Assembly: GCA_910578515.1 (NCBI GenBank)
Contig: CAJTQR010000001.1
Coordinates: 248,001 to 312,000 of the forward strand
DNA: 64,000 nucleotides
Direction: 5' to 3'
Origin: an uncultured Duncaniella sp.
GTDB taxonomy: Bacteria; Bacteroidota; Bacteroidia; Bacteroidales; Muribaculaceae
The notes beneath the pieces were generated by a model. That model was not told where the DNA came from, ran no database searches, and saw nothing but the letters and a program-made list of their open reading frames with translations. A program made the position numbers and the translations under genes. Below, piece by piece: positions 25,001-32,822 of the stretch; the stretch's first letter is position 1; the number at the start of each line of letters is the position of its first letter.

Positions 25001-26464
25001 ATACTCATAGGCAACAGCAAGAACTTCATCTGCTGCCAATGCGCTTCTGAGAGATATGTAACCCAATGTAGAATTGAGAGTATACTCCGCGGATGACAAC
25101 AAACGCGCAGACTCAACCTTCTCATAATCTTGACCACCTTCCACACCAAACGCCGCAAGTGGAGCAAGCACTTGGGTAACAGTATTGATATCGCGTGCTC
25201 CCGGGTACTCTTCTTTTATCACAGCAAGAAGATTGTTTGAATTATTGGACGGAACTGTCTGTGCCTGATTTGGCTGCCAATAGGAATTTGAAAGTGCCGT
25301 ATTTTCACCCAAATCCATAAACGCAACTAAGTTCCTACTTTGGTCAAATTTTGTATTTCTATTTGTAATCCAAACTTCAATACGAGTAATTTTTACTCCA
25401 GATAGTACGAGTGGTAGTTTCGAGGCAAAAGCATCGTAATTTTCTCTAAAATAATGTGCCAGAAAAAAATGTCTGTTCTGGTCATAATTATCAGCTGTAA
25501 TGGAGAAATCGGTAGTTTGCACACCACCTTTCGTAGAAACGGAAGTTGATTCCGAATTCTGTTGCGACACGAGTGCGGTAGCCGTAAGCTTGCCGAATTG
25601 CAACTGAGTCTTGATACCAAATAGAGATGTGCTCCCACGTATCAAAGATGACCCCGTTGTCATGGATACATTACCAGCTTCAATCGATTTGATAATATCA
25701 TCTTCCTGCCCCTCGTACGCCAATTTAAGATTCTTTGAATCAAAATCAAAAGTAGCATCAGTATTATAATTCATATTGAACTTCAACCTGTCGCCGACAG
25801 TCGCCGAAACGGTAGCTTGAATCTTTTGGTCGAAGTCAAAGTATGTTTTTCGTCGCGAATTTAACGAGAGTGCCGGATTATCAGTCTTATTAGATTTTAT
25901 TCCAGTAGAAATCGTCACAGAGCCTTGGGTTCTCAACTGTATACCTCCCGGTCCGAATATTCGTTCTAAAGGACCGAGTGCAAAGTTCATATCCAGTAAG
26001 TTGAATGACTCCTTTTCGGGAGAGGAGAATGCGCTTGCGTTTCGTTGACGAAAATAGTTCTGCATCTCGGCGCGGTTTTGCCAATATTCATATTGCTGCG
26101 GCGAAAGGAACATAGGGGTAACAATATCCTTATCACCCAGAATAGTGCGTACAGCATAGCAGTTCATTTCCGGTATATATTCAGTTCTGGTACGTATATT
26201 TGACGGTGTAGACAAATCGACTGGATACTCACGCGTCGTCAGTTCTTCAAAACTGCCGGGAATAGTAGGGCGTACCGGATAAATCGAAGTAGAATTGTGT
26301 GTTGAATCCTCGTTCATAGAAAGAATCGAGGACAAATTATCCGGAACTGAAGATATCGGGTCCTGAGCATAGGATATGACACCAACAATCACAATGACAC
26401 AAAGCGCCATTGCAAAAAGATAAGCACGGATGAATATGTTATGGTTATATTTCAGAAATGACAA
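19019..26464 (-). CDS. sprA: SprA, outer-membrane translocon of the type IX secretion system
   Basis: A protein of 2481 residues, the size of SprA/Sov, whose very large beta-barrel forms the outer-membrane channel through which T9SS cargo leaves. The start (YAQDPISSVP at the signal peptide end) and the motifs LLDMNFALGPLERIFGPGGIQLRTQGSVTISTG, FDFDQKIQATVSATVGDRLKFNMNYNTDATFDF and the aromatic, strand-rich C-terminus are those of SprA. The frame opens with TTG at 26464; the first ATG is at 26410 but would leave a signal sequence without a basic start, so the TTG start is slightly preferred. It follows ruvA by 13 bases, an order seen in Bacteroidales. No other T9SS component is in the window. 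Confidence 0.95.
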   Translation of the reverse strand: MSFLKYNHNIFIRAYLFAMALCVIVIVGVISYAQDPISSVPDNLSSILSMNEDSTHNSTSIYPVRPTIPGSFEELTTREYPVDLSTPSNIRTRTEYIPEMNCYAVRTILGDKDIVTPMFLSPQQYEYWQNRAEMQNYFRQRNASAFSSPEKESFNLLDMNFALGPLERIFGPGGIQLRTQGSVTISTGIKSNKTDNPALSLNSRRKTYFDFDQKIQATVSATVGDRLKFNMNYNTDATFDFDSKNLKLAYEGQEDDIIKSIEAGNVSMTTGSSLIRGSTSLFGIKTQLQFGKLTATALVSQQNSESTSVSTKGGVQTTDFSITADNYDQNRHFFLAHYFRENYDAFASKLPLVLSGVKITRIEVWITNRNTKFDQSRNLVAFMDLGENTALSNSYWQPNQAQTVPSNNSNNLLAVIKEEYPGARDINTVTQVLAPLAAFGVEGGQDYEKVESARLLSSAEYTLNSTLGYISLRSALAADEVLAVAYEYSYNGQVYQVGEFSSDITTTDSSLYLKMLKSTTIDPHLPIWNLMMKNVYSLGAYQVQPSNFKLNIKYLNDTLGSEINYLPVPGLSDKPLLQVMNLDRIDSNEASNPDGFFDFIDGYTILPSLGKVIFPVTEPFGSHLAKKIGNPTIADKYVYQELYDSTLVVARQFANKNKFILSGEYQAAAGSQIRLNAMNVPRGSVIVTAGGVTLAENSDYTVDYAMGIVTIINQSIIDSGQSVNVTLENQSLFSTQRKTLLGLDLNYRFNRDFNIGATVMHFSEKALTEKVNVGDEVVNNTIWGMNMQYNTKFNWLTNLLNKIPTVTAEQPSSLSVQAEFANLIPHKQKSGSNKGSSYIDDFESSQIGIDLRSPYSWFLASTPYDSSPSALFPEATLSNNVDYGKNRALLNWYFIDRMFTMRNSSLCPGYIRSDTKMLNNPYVREVTSREIFPGRQLTYGESNTIQTLNLSFYPTERGPYNLDATEIDEEGNLLSPEKRWGGIMRRMDNTNFESSNIEYVQFWMLSPFLDPENDNLSGGDLYLNFGEISEDILKDGMKSYENGVPVDDDTQYMRTTVWGRVSSQNSLTYAFDNNNSSRLTQDVGLDGLINADEFSFNSYADYLEKLKQKLSPATIARMNEDPFSPFNDPAGDNYHFFRGYDYDERRLGILERYKRYNGVEGNSLTPSEASDALYQSSRSHPDVEDINQDNTLNEYERYFQYKVSIRPEDLEVGKNYITDKQVSIVSNTDGTTQEVTWYQFKIPLSDYEKVVGNIKDFSTIRFARIFLTGFKNVTHLRFATFELVRGEWRPYDFSLESRGDVPAEGKLDISVVNVEENSDREPVNYILPPGVSRITDPGQSQIVQLNEQSLSLKVTDLDAGDTRGIYRNTLLDLRNYKRMQMWVHAEKLIDDLTDLRSGELAIFVRLGSDVKNNFYEYEIPLELTPAGSYTDSNGDRNIVWPKSNFMDFDLQSLVKLKRERNQAKDEQQPGVGFGNLYSSRDPEDERNRISVMGNPSLGDIRVLFIGIRNNSTRTKSGVVWVNELKVTDFNSEGGWAAKGNVNLSVSDIATLNLGAHIETAGFGAIDQALNSRRMDDYKQYNFAMQVDAGRFLPQKAQLTAPIYYSISKETTTPKYNPLDKDVRLKDALDACSSSYQRDSIMGYAVERSTIKSFAISGLKFDVKSNTPMPWDPANFTFNFSFNKQTKNNPTTEYEYTNDYRGSFQYSYTPFVKGIRPFKFIKSRSRHVRFLKEWEFNYMPANISFLTTISRYYYEMQTRSEADIDFQLPVAVSKNFIWDRQFSVNWNLTKSLSVAFNSNTSARIEETMGAVNKKLFPDRYKNWKDTVIQSILHLGTPWSYNQSFIMSYRAPFNKIPVLDWLSGNASYNATYRWDRGAEIDGLSMGNSIANQAAWNADGRINFETLYNKWDFTKKVNQRFLNKRTNVTARKPRRFEKAFALRPDTSVVIRHNLRSIKVRVSATTPDGNPYKIRHKVLDSNTIEILNHDDRNLMFTITEIATESKSLWRNVSEYATRLVLSPRSAAFRYRSTKSLSLPLFQPEIGNIFGQSRSYGPMSPGLDFAFGFVGADYINKAKSRGWLITDDGQTSPAIFSHTKEINIELALEPIKGLKVLLTTNRTDNRSQSVQFMYDNMPTSLAGSYTKTHIALKTALKHFNAENGYRSEAFDHFIDYIPVMANRIQKRYLDLNYPMGGFMTGNINAGNPYNPAVGTISPTSSDVLIPAFIAAYSGRNPHKQYLSPFPSFSAALPNWRITYDGLMSLGSLKNIFKSFTLSHAYQCTYSVGSYSSFLNWMSADDSGNGFIPDELTGNPIPSSQYNISSVSITEKFAPLIGASVTLQNDMTLSAEYRDSRTLTLNTSAGQVVEANQQTLTFGLGYKIIGFNTVLKMKGTGVGISNDLTINGEFSFGETQALIRRIETAYTQATSGIRNISFNISASYIMSRRLTLGAYFDHQITTPIVSSTSYPTTDTSFGFNINLSLSR

Positions 26465-26477
26465 TAAGCAAAATGGA

Positions 26478-27071
26478 CTACATCATGCTCAATGCCTTCT
26501 TGATTGCAACTTCAACTTTTACAAGCGGGTCAGCATCGAAAATACGTTTCAACACTTTCTGCGACTGAGGACGAGCAAAGCCAAGCGCGGTAAGAGCCGC
26601 CAAAGCTTCCTCATATACATCATTCCCACTCGTGAAGACATCGGGCTGTATAGATAACGTATCGTCATTCAGTTTTATTTTATCCTTGAGGTCAACAATT
26701 ATACGTTGTGCAGTTTTAACACCTATGCCTTTTACATTTTTAAGTCTTGTATGGTCTCCTGAAGTAATTACCATCTCTAACTCAGTAACCGGAATAGAAG
26801 AAAGTATTAGGTTCGCAGTATTAGGACCAACTCCACTGACTCCAATCAAAAGTCGGAACATATAACGCTCACGTATCTCCATGAAACCATACAATACCCA
26901 TGCATCTTCACGAATAACCTCATGAAGTAGCAAGCGTATCTCACCCTTGGAATTCTGAATAGCTTCGAATGTTGAGAGTGAAATATTTATCATGTAACCA
27001 ATGCCGTGATTATCGATAACGGCAGATGTGGGAGTAAGCTCTGTAACGGAGCCTTTGATATAATCGTACAT
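26478..27071 (-). CDS. ruvA: Holliday junction DNA helicase subunit RuvA
   Basis: A 197-residue RuvA, the normal length. It binds Holliday junctions and loads the RuvB motor during recombination repair. Domain I is an OB-fold (MYDYIKGSVTELTPTSAVIDNHGIGYMINIS); domain II has two helix-hairpin-helix motifs: LLIGVSGVGPNTANLIL and LKNVKGIGVKTAQRIIVDLKDKI. Domain III, which contacts RuvB, is at the end (EEALAALTALGFARPQSQKVL). It is probably co-transcribed with sprA. The upstream gap is shared with the divergent pseudouridine synthase gene. Confidence 0.97.
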   Translation of the reverse strand: MYDYIKGSVTELTPTSAVIDNHGIGYMINISLSTFEAIQNSKGEIRLLLHEVIREDAWVLYGFMEIRERYMFRLLIGVSGVGPNTANLILSSIPVTELEMVITSGDHTRLKNVKGIGVKTAQRIIVDLKDKIKLNDDTLSIQPDVFTSGNDVYEEALAALTALGFARPQSQKVLKRIFDADPLVKVEVAIKKALSMM

Positions 27072-27211
27072 AGAGTTGAACTTTTCTGATTAAAATATTT
27101 CGGACATATTGGAAAACACACAGCGGCTTTCCACGATGAAATATAATGCAAATGTAAGAATATATTTCATCTCCTGTGATGATAAATGAGGGAAAATTGC
27201 CATAAAATTCC

Positions 27212-27219
27212 TAATTTTG
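27212..27219 (+). promoter_or_regulatory. -7 promoter element of the pseudouridine synthase operon
   Basis: TAATTTTG matches TAnnTTTG, 53 bases before the ATG at 27273. No TTTG sits 19-21 bases upstream, so the match is to the -7 element only. Confidence 0.45.
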
Positions 27220-27272
27220 CAATCATGTAAGTGAATGCGTGCAATCCGGCGCTTTCTAATTATCTCACAACG

Positions 27273-27947
27273 ATGGAAGTAGTTTACGAAGACAATCATA
27301 TAATAATAGTCAATAAGGCTCCTGGCGAAATCGTGCAGGGAGATAAAACCGGCGACATACCTTTGGTAGATACTGTCAAGATTTGGCTTAAAGAGAAGTA
27401 TAACAAACCAGGCAATGTGTTTTGCGGAGTGGTGCATCGGCTTGACCGTCCCGTTGGAGGTCTTGTGATATTTGCAAAAACATCCAAAGCTCTTACGAGA
27501 ATGAATGAAATGTTCCGAAATGGAGAAGTGGAAAAACGTTATTGGGCATTGACACGCAACCGACCTCCTAAAGAGGAAGAGCAATTGACCCATTACATCA
27601 CTACCACAGAGAAAAATAATAAATCATACGCCTCACTTACGCCTAAAAAGGATGCTAAGAAAGCTGTGCTTACCTATAAATTGTTAGGAGCTTCCGACCG
27701 CTATAATCTGCTTGAGATAAATCTCGAGACAGGTAGGAAACATCAGATACGCGTACAACTTTCCGCTATAGGTTGCCCGATAAAGGGGGACTTAAAATAT
27801 GGAGATAAACGTAGCAATCCAGATGGGTCAATCTCTCTTATCGCACACCGCATTCGGTTCACTCATCCTGTATCAGGAAAAGAGATTGATATAATGGCTC
27901 CTCTACCCAAAGATAATTTGTGGCAATCATTTAGAAACCTTGAATAA
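27273..27947 (+). CDS. RluA-family RNA pseudouridine synthase
   Basis: A protein of 224 residues that converts specific uridines in rRNA or tRNA to pseudouridine. The catalytic block VVHRLDRPVGGLVIFAKTSKAL is present, with Asp58 as the nucleophile. Further family motifs are RYWALT, LLEINLETGRKHQIRVQLSAIGCPIKGDLKYG and SLIAHRIRFTHPVSG. It lacks an S4 RNA-binding domain, so it is of the short RluA/RluC-like kind; the target base is not evident. The ATG at 27273 is chosen over an in-frame GTG at 27231 because the protein begins with the family's typical VVYEDNHIIIVNKAPG. The acyltransferase gene starts six bases after its stop. Confidence 0.9.
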   Translation: MEVVYEDNHIIIVNKAPGEIVQGDKTGDIPLVDTVKIWLKEKYNKPGNVFCGVVHRLDRPVGGLVIFAKTSKALTRMNEMFRNGEVEKRYWALTRNRPPKEEEQLTHYITTTEKNNKSYASLTPKKDAKKAVLTYKLLGASDRYNLLEINLETGRKHQIRVQLSAIGCPIKGDLKYGDKRSNPDGSISLIAHRIRFTHPVSGKEIDIMAPLPKDNLWQSFRNLE

Positions 27948-27952
27948 GAGCA

Positions 27953-28792
27953 ATGACCGAGGAGGCATTACAGATAGAGGTGGATAAGGTACTACAAGCT
28001 CGTTTGGCAAAATATTACCGGTTTATTCCACGATTCGTCATCCGTTGGCTCGAAAAAACTATATGCCAGAAGGAGATGAACACTGTGCTTCATAATAATG
28101 CAGGGCGTGAAGGAGTGGATTTTTGTCGCGGCGCTTTAGATGAGCTTGGTGTCACATATAACGTGATAGGGGAGTTGCCAAAAGATGACAAGCGATATAT
28201 AATTACCTCCAACCACCCATTGGGTGGACTTGATGGCCTAATATTAGCCGATTTTGTATCTAAGGGATATGAGGACAAACGAGATGTGCGGTTTGTTGTA
28301 AATGACCTTCTGACATATATAAAACCGCTACAATCCATATTCCTTGGAGTCAACAAACATGGCAAACAGTCAAGAGAAGCGTCCGTGAAGTTGGAAGAGG
28401 CTTTCGACAGCGATGCGCAAATATTAATGTTTCCTGCTGGTCTTGTGTCGCGTAAAGGAGATGATGGAACAATCGCAGACCTACGTTGGCACAAGATGGC
28501 AATACAAAAAGCCATTTCATCAAAGAGAGATATAATTCCTTTATATTTTAATGGTGAAAATTCGCAGTTTTTTTATAAATTTGCACGTCTAAGGAACAAA
28601 CTTGGATTTAAATTCAATATTGAGATGATATATCTTCCGCAAGAGATATTCAAACGCAAAGATACTAATTTTGATATTGTAATTGGCAAGCCTATAAGTT
28701 GGACTTCATTGAAAGGTGGTACTAATGCCCAAAATGAAGCTGATAGACTACGCGAAACAGTATATAACTTAAAAACCAATTTGCGGTCATAA
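27953..28792 (+). CDS. glsA: GlsA-like O-acyltransferase of glycine-lipid synthesis
   Basis: A 279-residue PlsC-type (lysophospholipid) acyltransferase. The acceptor motif is TSNHPLGGLDGL (histidine and aspartate form the catalytic pair) and a second motif is LMFPAGLVSRK. In Bacteroides thetaiotaomicron a protein of this type, GlsA, adds the second fatty acid to monoacyl glycine in the adjacent pair with GlsB, making glycine lipids needed for stress tolerance and colonisation. Here it lies 26 bases before a GlsB-like gene, as in that organism. Assignment to glycine lipids over ornithine lipids rests on the genus-level context. Confidence 0.75.
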   Translation: MTEEALQIEVDKVLQARLAKYYRFIPRFVIRWLEKTICQKEMNTVLHNNAGREGVDFCRGALDELGVTYNVIGELPKDDKRYIITSNHPLGGLDGLILADFVSKGYEDKRDVRFVVNDLLTYIKPLQSIFLGVNKHGKQSREASVKLEEAFDSDAQILMFPAGLVSRKGDDGTIADLRWHKMAIQKAISSKRDIIPLYFNGENSQFFYKFARLRNKLGFKFNIEMIYLPQEIFKRKDTNFDIVIGKPISWTSLKGGTNAQNEADRLRETVYNLKTNLRS

Positions 28793-28818
28793 TTTATCCG
28801 TAAAACAAATCAATTATA

Positions 28819-29766
28819 TTGATGACCGAAAAGATTATAGACCCTCTAGATGTGGCGTTAATCGAGGCAGAACTGACTCGAGATAAGTTGCTGCGACCCA
28901 CTAATAAAGGAAATAATGAAATCTACGTGGTGGATGGACGGGAATGTGTAGCCACCATGCAAGAAATAGGCAGACTGCGCGAAATTGCATTCCGCACTGC
29001 CGGCGGTGGAACTGGCAAGAGTTGCGATATAGACTTTTTTGATACGATGGACCCTCCCTGTCAACAATTGGTGGTATGGGACCCGGAGTCAAAGTTAATA
29101 TTGGGCGGATACCGATTTATTATCGGAAAAGATATAAAAATTGATGAAGATGGGAAACCGAGAATAGCAACGAGCCACATGTTTCGATTCTCCGACCGCT
29201 TCATCACGGAATTCTTGCCTCAGACCATCGAACTTGGACGTTCGTTCGTTAGACTCGAGTATCAGTCTTCAAAAGCCGGAGCCAAAGCTCTATTTGCATT
29301 GGACAACCTTTGGGATGGTTTAGGAGCATTGACTGTGATACATCCGGAAATCAAATATCTGTTTGGGAAAATGACAATGTATCCTAATTACTCAATAGAT
29401 TGCCGAAACATGATATTATATTTCCTTCATAAGCATTTTCCCGACACCGAAGAATTGGTTAGGCCCATCAAGCCATTTCAGGTCAAGGTGGATGAAGACC
29501 GGATGAGAAATCTTTTCATCGGAGAAAATTTCAAGGAAGATTACAAGATTTTAAATCATGCGGTAAGGGAATACGGATTTAACATCCCGCCATTAGTCAA
29601 TTCCTATATGAGTTTGTCTCCTACCATGAAAATGTTCGGGACCGCAATCAACGATGAGTTTGGAGATGTTGAGGAAAGTGGAATATTCTTCGCTATCTCA
29701 GAGATATTTGAGGAAAAGAAAAAACGCCACATCGGTACTTTTCATCTTCCACAGGAGTCTGCATGA
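28819..29766 (+). CDS. glsB: GlsB-like N-acyltransferase of glycine-lipid synthesis
   Basis: A 315-residue GNAT-like acyltransferase of the 'hemolysin'/OlsB kind. Family features are REIAFRTAGGGTGKSCDIDFFD, QLVVWDPESKLILGGYRFIIGKD and ELGRSFVRLEYQ. In Bacteroides this protein (GlsB) makes N-acyl glycine from an acyl donor and glycine; the neighbouring GlsA adds a second chain. The two genes are adjacent and presumably co-transcribed with the upstream pseudouridine synthase. The substrate is inferred from Bacteroides relatives. Confidence 0.8.
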   Translation: MMTEKIIDPLDVALIEAELTRDKLLRPTNKGNNEIYVVDGRECVATMQEIGRLREIAFRTAGGGTGKSCDIDFFDTMDPPCQQLVVWDPESKLILGGYRFIIGKDIKIDEDGKPRIATSHMFRFSDRFITEFLPQTIELGRSFVRLEYQSSKAGAKALFALDNLWDGLGALTVIHPEIKYLFGKMTMYPNYSIDCRNMILYFLHKHFPDTEELVRPIKPFQVKVDEDRMRNLFIGENFKEDYKILNHAVREYGFNIPPLVNSYMSLSPTMKMFGTAINDEFGDVEESGIFFAISEIFEEKKKRHIGTFHLPQESA

Positions 29767-29813
29767 TTTTGCAGCTTCGTCATAGATAACAAATGCTTAA
29801 ACCTTAGAATAAA

Positions 29814-30851
29814 ATGAAAAAAGAAAGAATTTTGGTGACTGGTGGAACCGGATATATCGGTTCTCACACCGTGGTTGAGCTTCAACAAGCAGGTTACCCC
29901 GTAGTTATTATTGACAACCTCTCAAATTCAAACAGAGATGTTGTTGACGGAATCGAACGTATCACAGGCATTCGTCCTGACTTTGTGGAAGGTGACTGCA
30001 CCGACTTTGAGACTGTGAAAAACCTTTTTGCCTGCTATCCGGACATCAAGGGTATCATCAATTTTGCAGCGTCAAAGGCTGTTGGAGAGAGTGTTCAAAA
30101 GCCTATATTATATTATCGAAACAATCTCAACACCCTCCTCAACTTGCTTGACCTCATGGGGCCTAACGGTGTGAAGGGAATAGTGTTCTCATCTTCATGC
30201 ACCGTATACGGCGAACCTGATGAAAATCCTGTTACAGAAAAGGCTCCTATCAAGAAAGCTACTTCTCCATATGGTAATACCAAGCAGATTTCTGAAGAGA
30301 TTATCACTGATGTAATCAATGCAGGTGCTCCTTTCAAGAGCGTAATTCTTCGATACTTTAACCCAGTAGGAGCGCATCCCTCAGCAGAAATCGGAGAACT
30401 TCCTAATGGCGTGCCACAGAACTTGATTCCTTATCTTACCCAGACAGCCATGGGTATTCGCAAAGAGCTTAGTGTGTTTGGTGATGACTATAACACTCCT
30501 GATGGAAGTTGTATCAGAGACTATATTAATGTTGTAGACCTTGCTAAAGCTCACGTAATTGCAGTAGAACGAATGCTCGAAGACAAGAGCGAGGACAAGA
30601 TTGAAATCTTTAATCTTGGAACCGGCAACGGAGTCTCTGTTCTCGAACTTATTCATGTGTTTGAGGAAGCAACAGGAGTGAAAGTGCCCCACAAGATTGT
30701 AGGTCGTCGTGCAGGTGACATTGAAAAAGTATGGGCCGACCCAGCATATGCAAATAATGTGCTTGGATGGAAAGCTACATCAACTTTAGCTGACACAATG
30801 CGTTCAGCATGGGCATGGCAGCTTAAACTCCGTGAACGAGGCATAATGTAA
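29814..30851 (+). CDS. galE: UDP-glucose 4-epimerase
   Basis: A 345-residue epimerase of the short-chain dehydrogenase family that interconverts UDP-glucose and UDP-galactose in the Leloir pathway and supplies sugars for surface polysaccharides. The NAD-binding motif TGGTGYIGSH is at residues 9-18; catalytic SSSCTVYG and YGNTK (Tyr/Lys pair, about residues 152-156) are present, as is the C-terminal GWKA. Full length. It starts 47 bases after glsB and ends before a strong bidirectional terminator. Confidence 0.95.
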   Translation: MKKERILVTGGTGYIGSHTVVELQQAGYPVVIIDNLSNSNRDVVDGIERITGIRPDFVEGDCTDFETVKNLFACYPDIKGIINFAASKAVGESVQKPILYYRNNLNTLLNLLDLMGPNGVKGIVFSSSCTVYGEPDENPVTEKAPIKKATSPYGNTKQISEEIITDVINAGAPFKSVILRYFNPVGAHPSAEIGELPNGVPQNLIPYLTQTAMGIRKELSVFGDDYNTPDGSCIRDYINVVDLAKAHVIAVERMLEDKSEDKIEIFNLGTGNGVSVLELIHVFEEATGVKVPHKIVGRRAGDIEKVWADPAYANNVLGWKATSTLADTMRSAWAWQLKLRERGIM

Positions 30852-30872
30852 TCATAAGAATCAATAGATAAA

Positions 30873-30915
30873 ATAGGCGCCTTGATTTTTTAATTCAGGG
30901 CGCCTATCTTATTAT
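30873..30915. terminator. Bidirectional terminator between galE and tyrA
   Basis: A 13-bp stem (30873-30885 with 30895-30907, one G-U) includes ATAGGCGCC and GGCGCCTAT. T-rich bases follow on both strands. It serves convergent galE and tyrA. Confidence 0.8.
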
Positions 30916-30932
30916 TAAACTTTTATTATCTG

Positions 30933-31706
30933 TTACTTTATATGCTCTCTAACACGGGCGAGATAATCCTTCATAGCAGAACTGTCACGACGAGCTATTA
31001 TTTCCTGAAGCTCTGCCATTTGCTGCTGGATTTTTTCAATCTGAGCCGGTGTATTGGGATTGAACAGGATTTCACTCACCAGATAGTCATCCTCTGACAT
31101 TAATCCGCGAGCAATCTGCATGTGACGTTTGAATGTAGTACCGGGAGCCTCTTGATGTTTCATTACACCTGCAAATGCGAGGGTAGCTGCAAATGGAATT
31201 GAAAGTGAGTATGCGATAGTCTCGTCATGCTCCTTAAATGAATATTCCACAATATTTAGGTGTAACCGATTGTAGAGGTCACGGAAAAACACTTTACCCA
31301 AATGGTCTCCTTCACTTATTATGATGGCATTTTCGTTACTTAGATTGCTGAGAGAAGCAAAAGTAGGACCAAACATGGGATGAGTGCTTACAAATGGGTG
31401 CCCACACGATTTATAAAACTCAGGAATACCAGTTTTTACTGATGCGATATCACTGATAATGGAGGATTTGGGAAGGTAGGGGAGCACTTGTTTGAATGCA
31501 TCAAGAGTATACTTCACTGTCGACGCATTGATTACCAACTGTGGCTCGAACTCCGCAATTTCTTCCATTGTAGTAAATCGGAGCGCATTAAAAGTAAAGC
31601 GCAAGCGCTGCGCATCCGGGTCATAGACTGCTACTTCATGGTCAAAGGAGAGAATATCGCAAAAGAATGAACCCATTTTACCGGCACCCAATATCAATAT
31701 TTTCAT
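30933..31706 (-). CDS. tyrA: Prephenate dehydrogenase
   Basis: A protein of 257 residues that oxidises prephenate on the way to tyrosine. The NAD(P)-binding start is MKILILGAGKMGSF, and STHPMFGPTFAS with a catalytic histidine is typical of TyrA. A GTG start 15 bases upstream is possible but the ATG at 31706 places the Rossmann motif at the usual distance from the N-terminus. It is the last gene of the aromatic operon, following DAHP synthase-chorismate mutase by 24 bases. There is no ACT domain, so regulation may come from transcription attenuation upstream. Confidence 0.88.
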   Translation of the reverse strand: MKILILGAGKMGSFFCDILSFDHEVAVYDPDAQRLRFTFNALRFTTMEEIAEFEPQLVINASTVKYTLDAFKQVLPYLPKSSIISDIASVKTGIPEFYKSCGHPFVSTHPMFGPTFASLSNLSNENAIIISEGDHLGKVFFRDLYNRLHLNIVEYSFKEHDETIAYSLSIPFAATLAFAGVMKHQEAPGTTFKRHMQIARGLMSEDDYLVSEILFNPNTPAQIEKIQQQMAELQEIIARRDSSAMKDYLARVREHIK

Positions 31707-31730
31707 AATCTTCTCTATCACCAGTTTAGT

Positions 31731-32807
31731 TTATTTATTCTTCTCGCTTAGCTCTACCTGAATTCTTACCGATTCCTCATGAATAGTGGAAAGTATTGAG
31801 CGCATGAATTCCTCAGACATACCCATTTGACGGGCCGCCATAACGCGAGTGTTCATGATGTCTCCATAACGACCAGCCTGAACAATAGGCATATTATGAT
31901 TCTTTTTGTACTCACCGATTTCGCGTGAGATATTCATACGCTTTGAGAGGACTTCAAGTAATTCATTGTCGAGTTGGTCAATCTGGCGGCGTAGTTGCAT
32001 TAGACTCTCGGCAGGTGCGGGAGCATCACGATAAACCAGATTATCAAGAATTACACCAAGGACTTCCGGCGTTATCTGCTGATTCTTATCGCTCCATGCG
32101 CAGTCAGGATTGCAGTGACTTTCGATGATAAGACCATCGAAACCTATATCCAATGCTTGCTGAGAAAGCGAAGCGATAAGCTCTCGCTTTCCACCTATAT
32201 GACTTGGGTCGCAGATAATAGGGAGATTTGGATAACGACGACGAAGTTCCAACGGAATGCGCCACTGTGGATGATTACGATAAATATGAAGACCATATGT
32301 ACTGAATCCTCGGTGAATCACGCCAAGACGTTTGATGCCGGCATTGTATAGGCGCTCCAATGCTCCAATCCAAAGTTCAAGGTCGGGATTGACTGGATTC
32401 TTTACCAATACCGGGATATCCTTTCCGCTTTCACGAAGTACATCGGCTATTTCCTGCATTGCAAAGGGGTTAGCTGAGGTTCGAGCCCCAATCCAAAGGA
32501 GGTCAAGGTTATATTCTAACGCAGCCTCCACGTGACCGCGGTTCGCAACCTCGGTAGACACTTTCATGCCTGTTTCTTCTTTTACCTTGTTAAGCCAGGC
32601 AAGTCCAGGAACTCCGACACCCTCAAACCCTCCAGGTTTAGTGCGGGGTTTCCAAATCCCTGCTCTGTATATCTTAACACCCTGACGGGCAAGTTGACGA
32701 GCTGTTTCAAGAACTTGCTCCTCTGTCTCGGCACTGCAAGGACCCGAGATGATGATGGGTTTGGTCAATTCCACTCCATCTATAGCTAGCGGCTGAATAT
32801 CTTCCAT
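31731..32807 (-). CDS. Bifunctional DAHP synthase / chorismate mutase
   Basis: A 358-residue fusion. Residues about 1-260 form a DAHP synthase of the AroA-beta/KDO8PS kind (PIIISGPCSAETEEQV, IYRAGIWKPRTKPGGFEG, LPIICDPSHIGGKRE, IIESHCNPDCAWSD), the first step of the shikimate pathway. Residues about 265-350 form a type II chorismate mutase (LMQLRRQIDQLDNELLEVLSKRMNISREIGEYKK). Fusion of the entry enzyme with the mutase is known in Bacteroides and allows feedback sensing. It lies between an aminotransferase and tyrA. Confidence 0.93.
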   Translation of the reverse strand: MEDIQPLAIDGVELTKPIIISGPCSAETEEQVLETARQLARQGVKIYRAGIWKPRTKPGGFEGVGVPGLAWLNKVKEETGMKVSTEVANRGHVEAALEYNLDLLWIGARTSANPFAMQEIADVLRESGKDIPVLVKNPVNPDLELWIGALERLYNAGIKRLGVIHRGFSTYGLHIYRNHPQWRIPLELRRRYPNLPIICDPSHIGGKRELIASLSQQALDIGFDGLIIESHCNPDCAWSDKNQQITPEVLGVILDNLVYRDAPAPAESLMQLRRQIDQLDNELLEVLSKRMNISREIGEYKKNHNMPIVQAGRYGDIMNTRVMAARQMGMSEEFMRSILSTIHEESVRIQVELSEKNK

Positions 32808-32822
32808 TTAAATATGTATGTT

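Noticed and set aside
31707..31721. GTG start for tyrA
   Set aside because: It adds only five residues before the Rossmann motif; the ATG at 31706 fits the family better.
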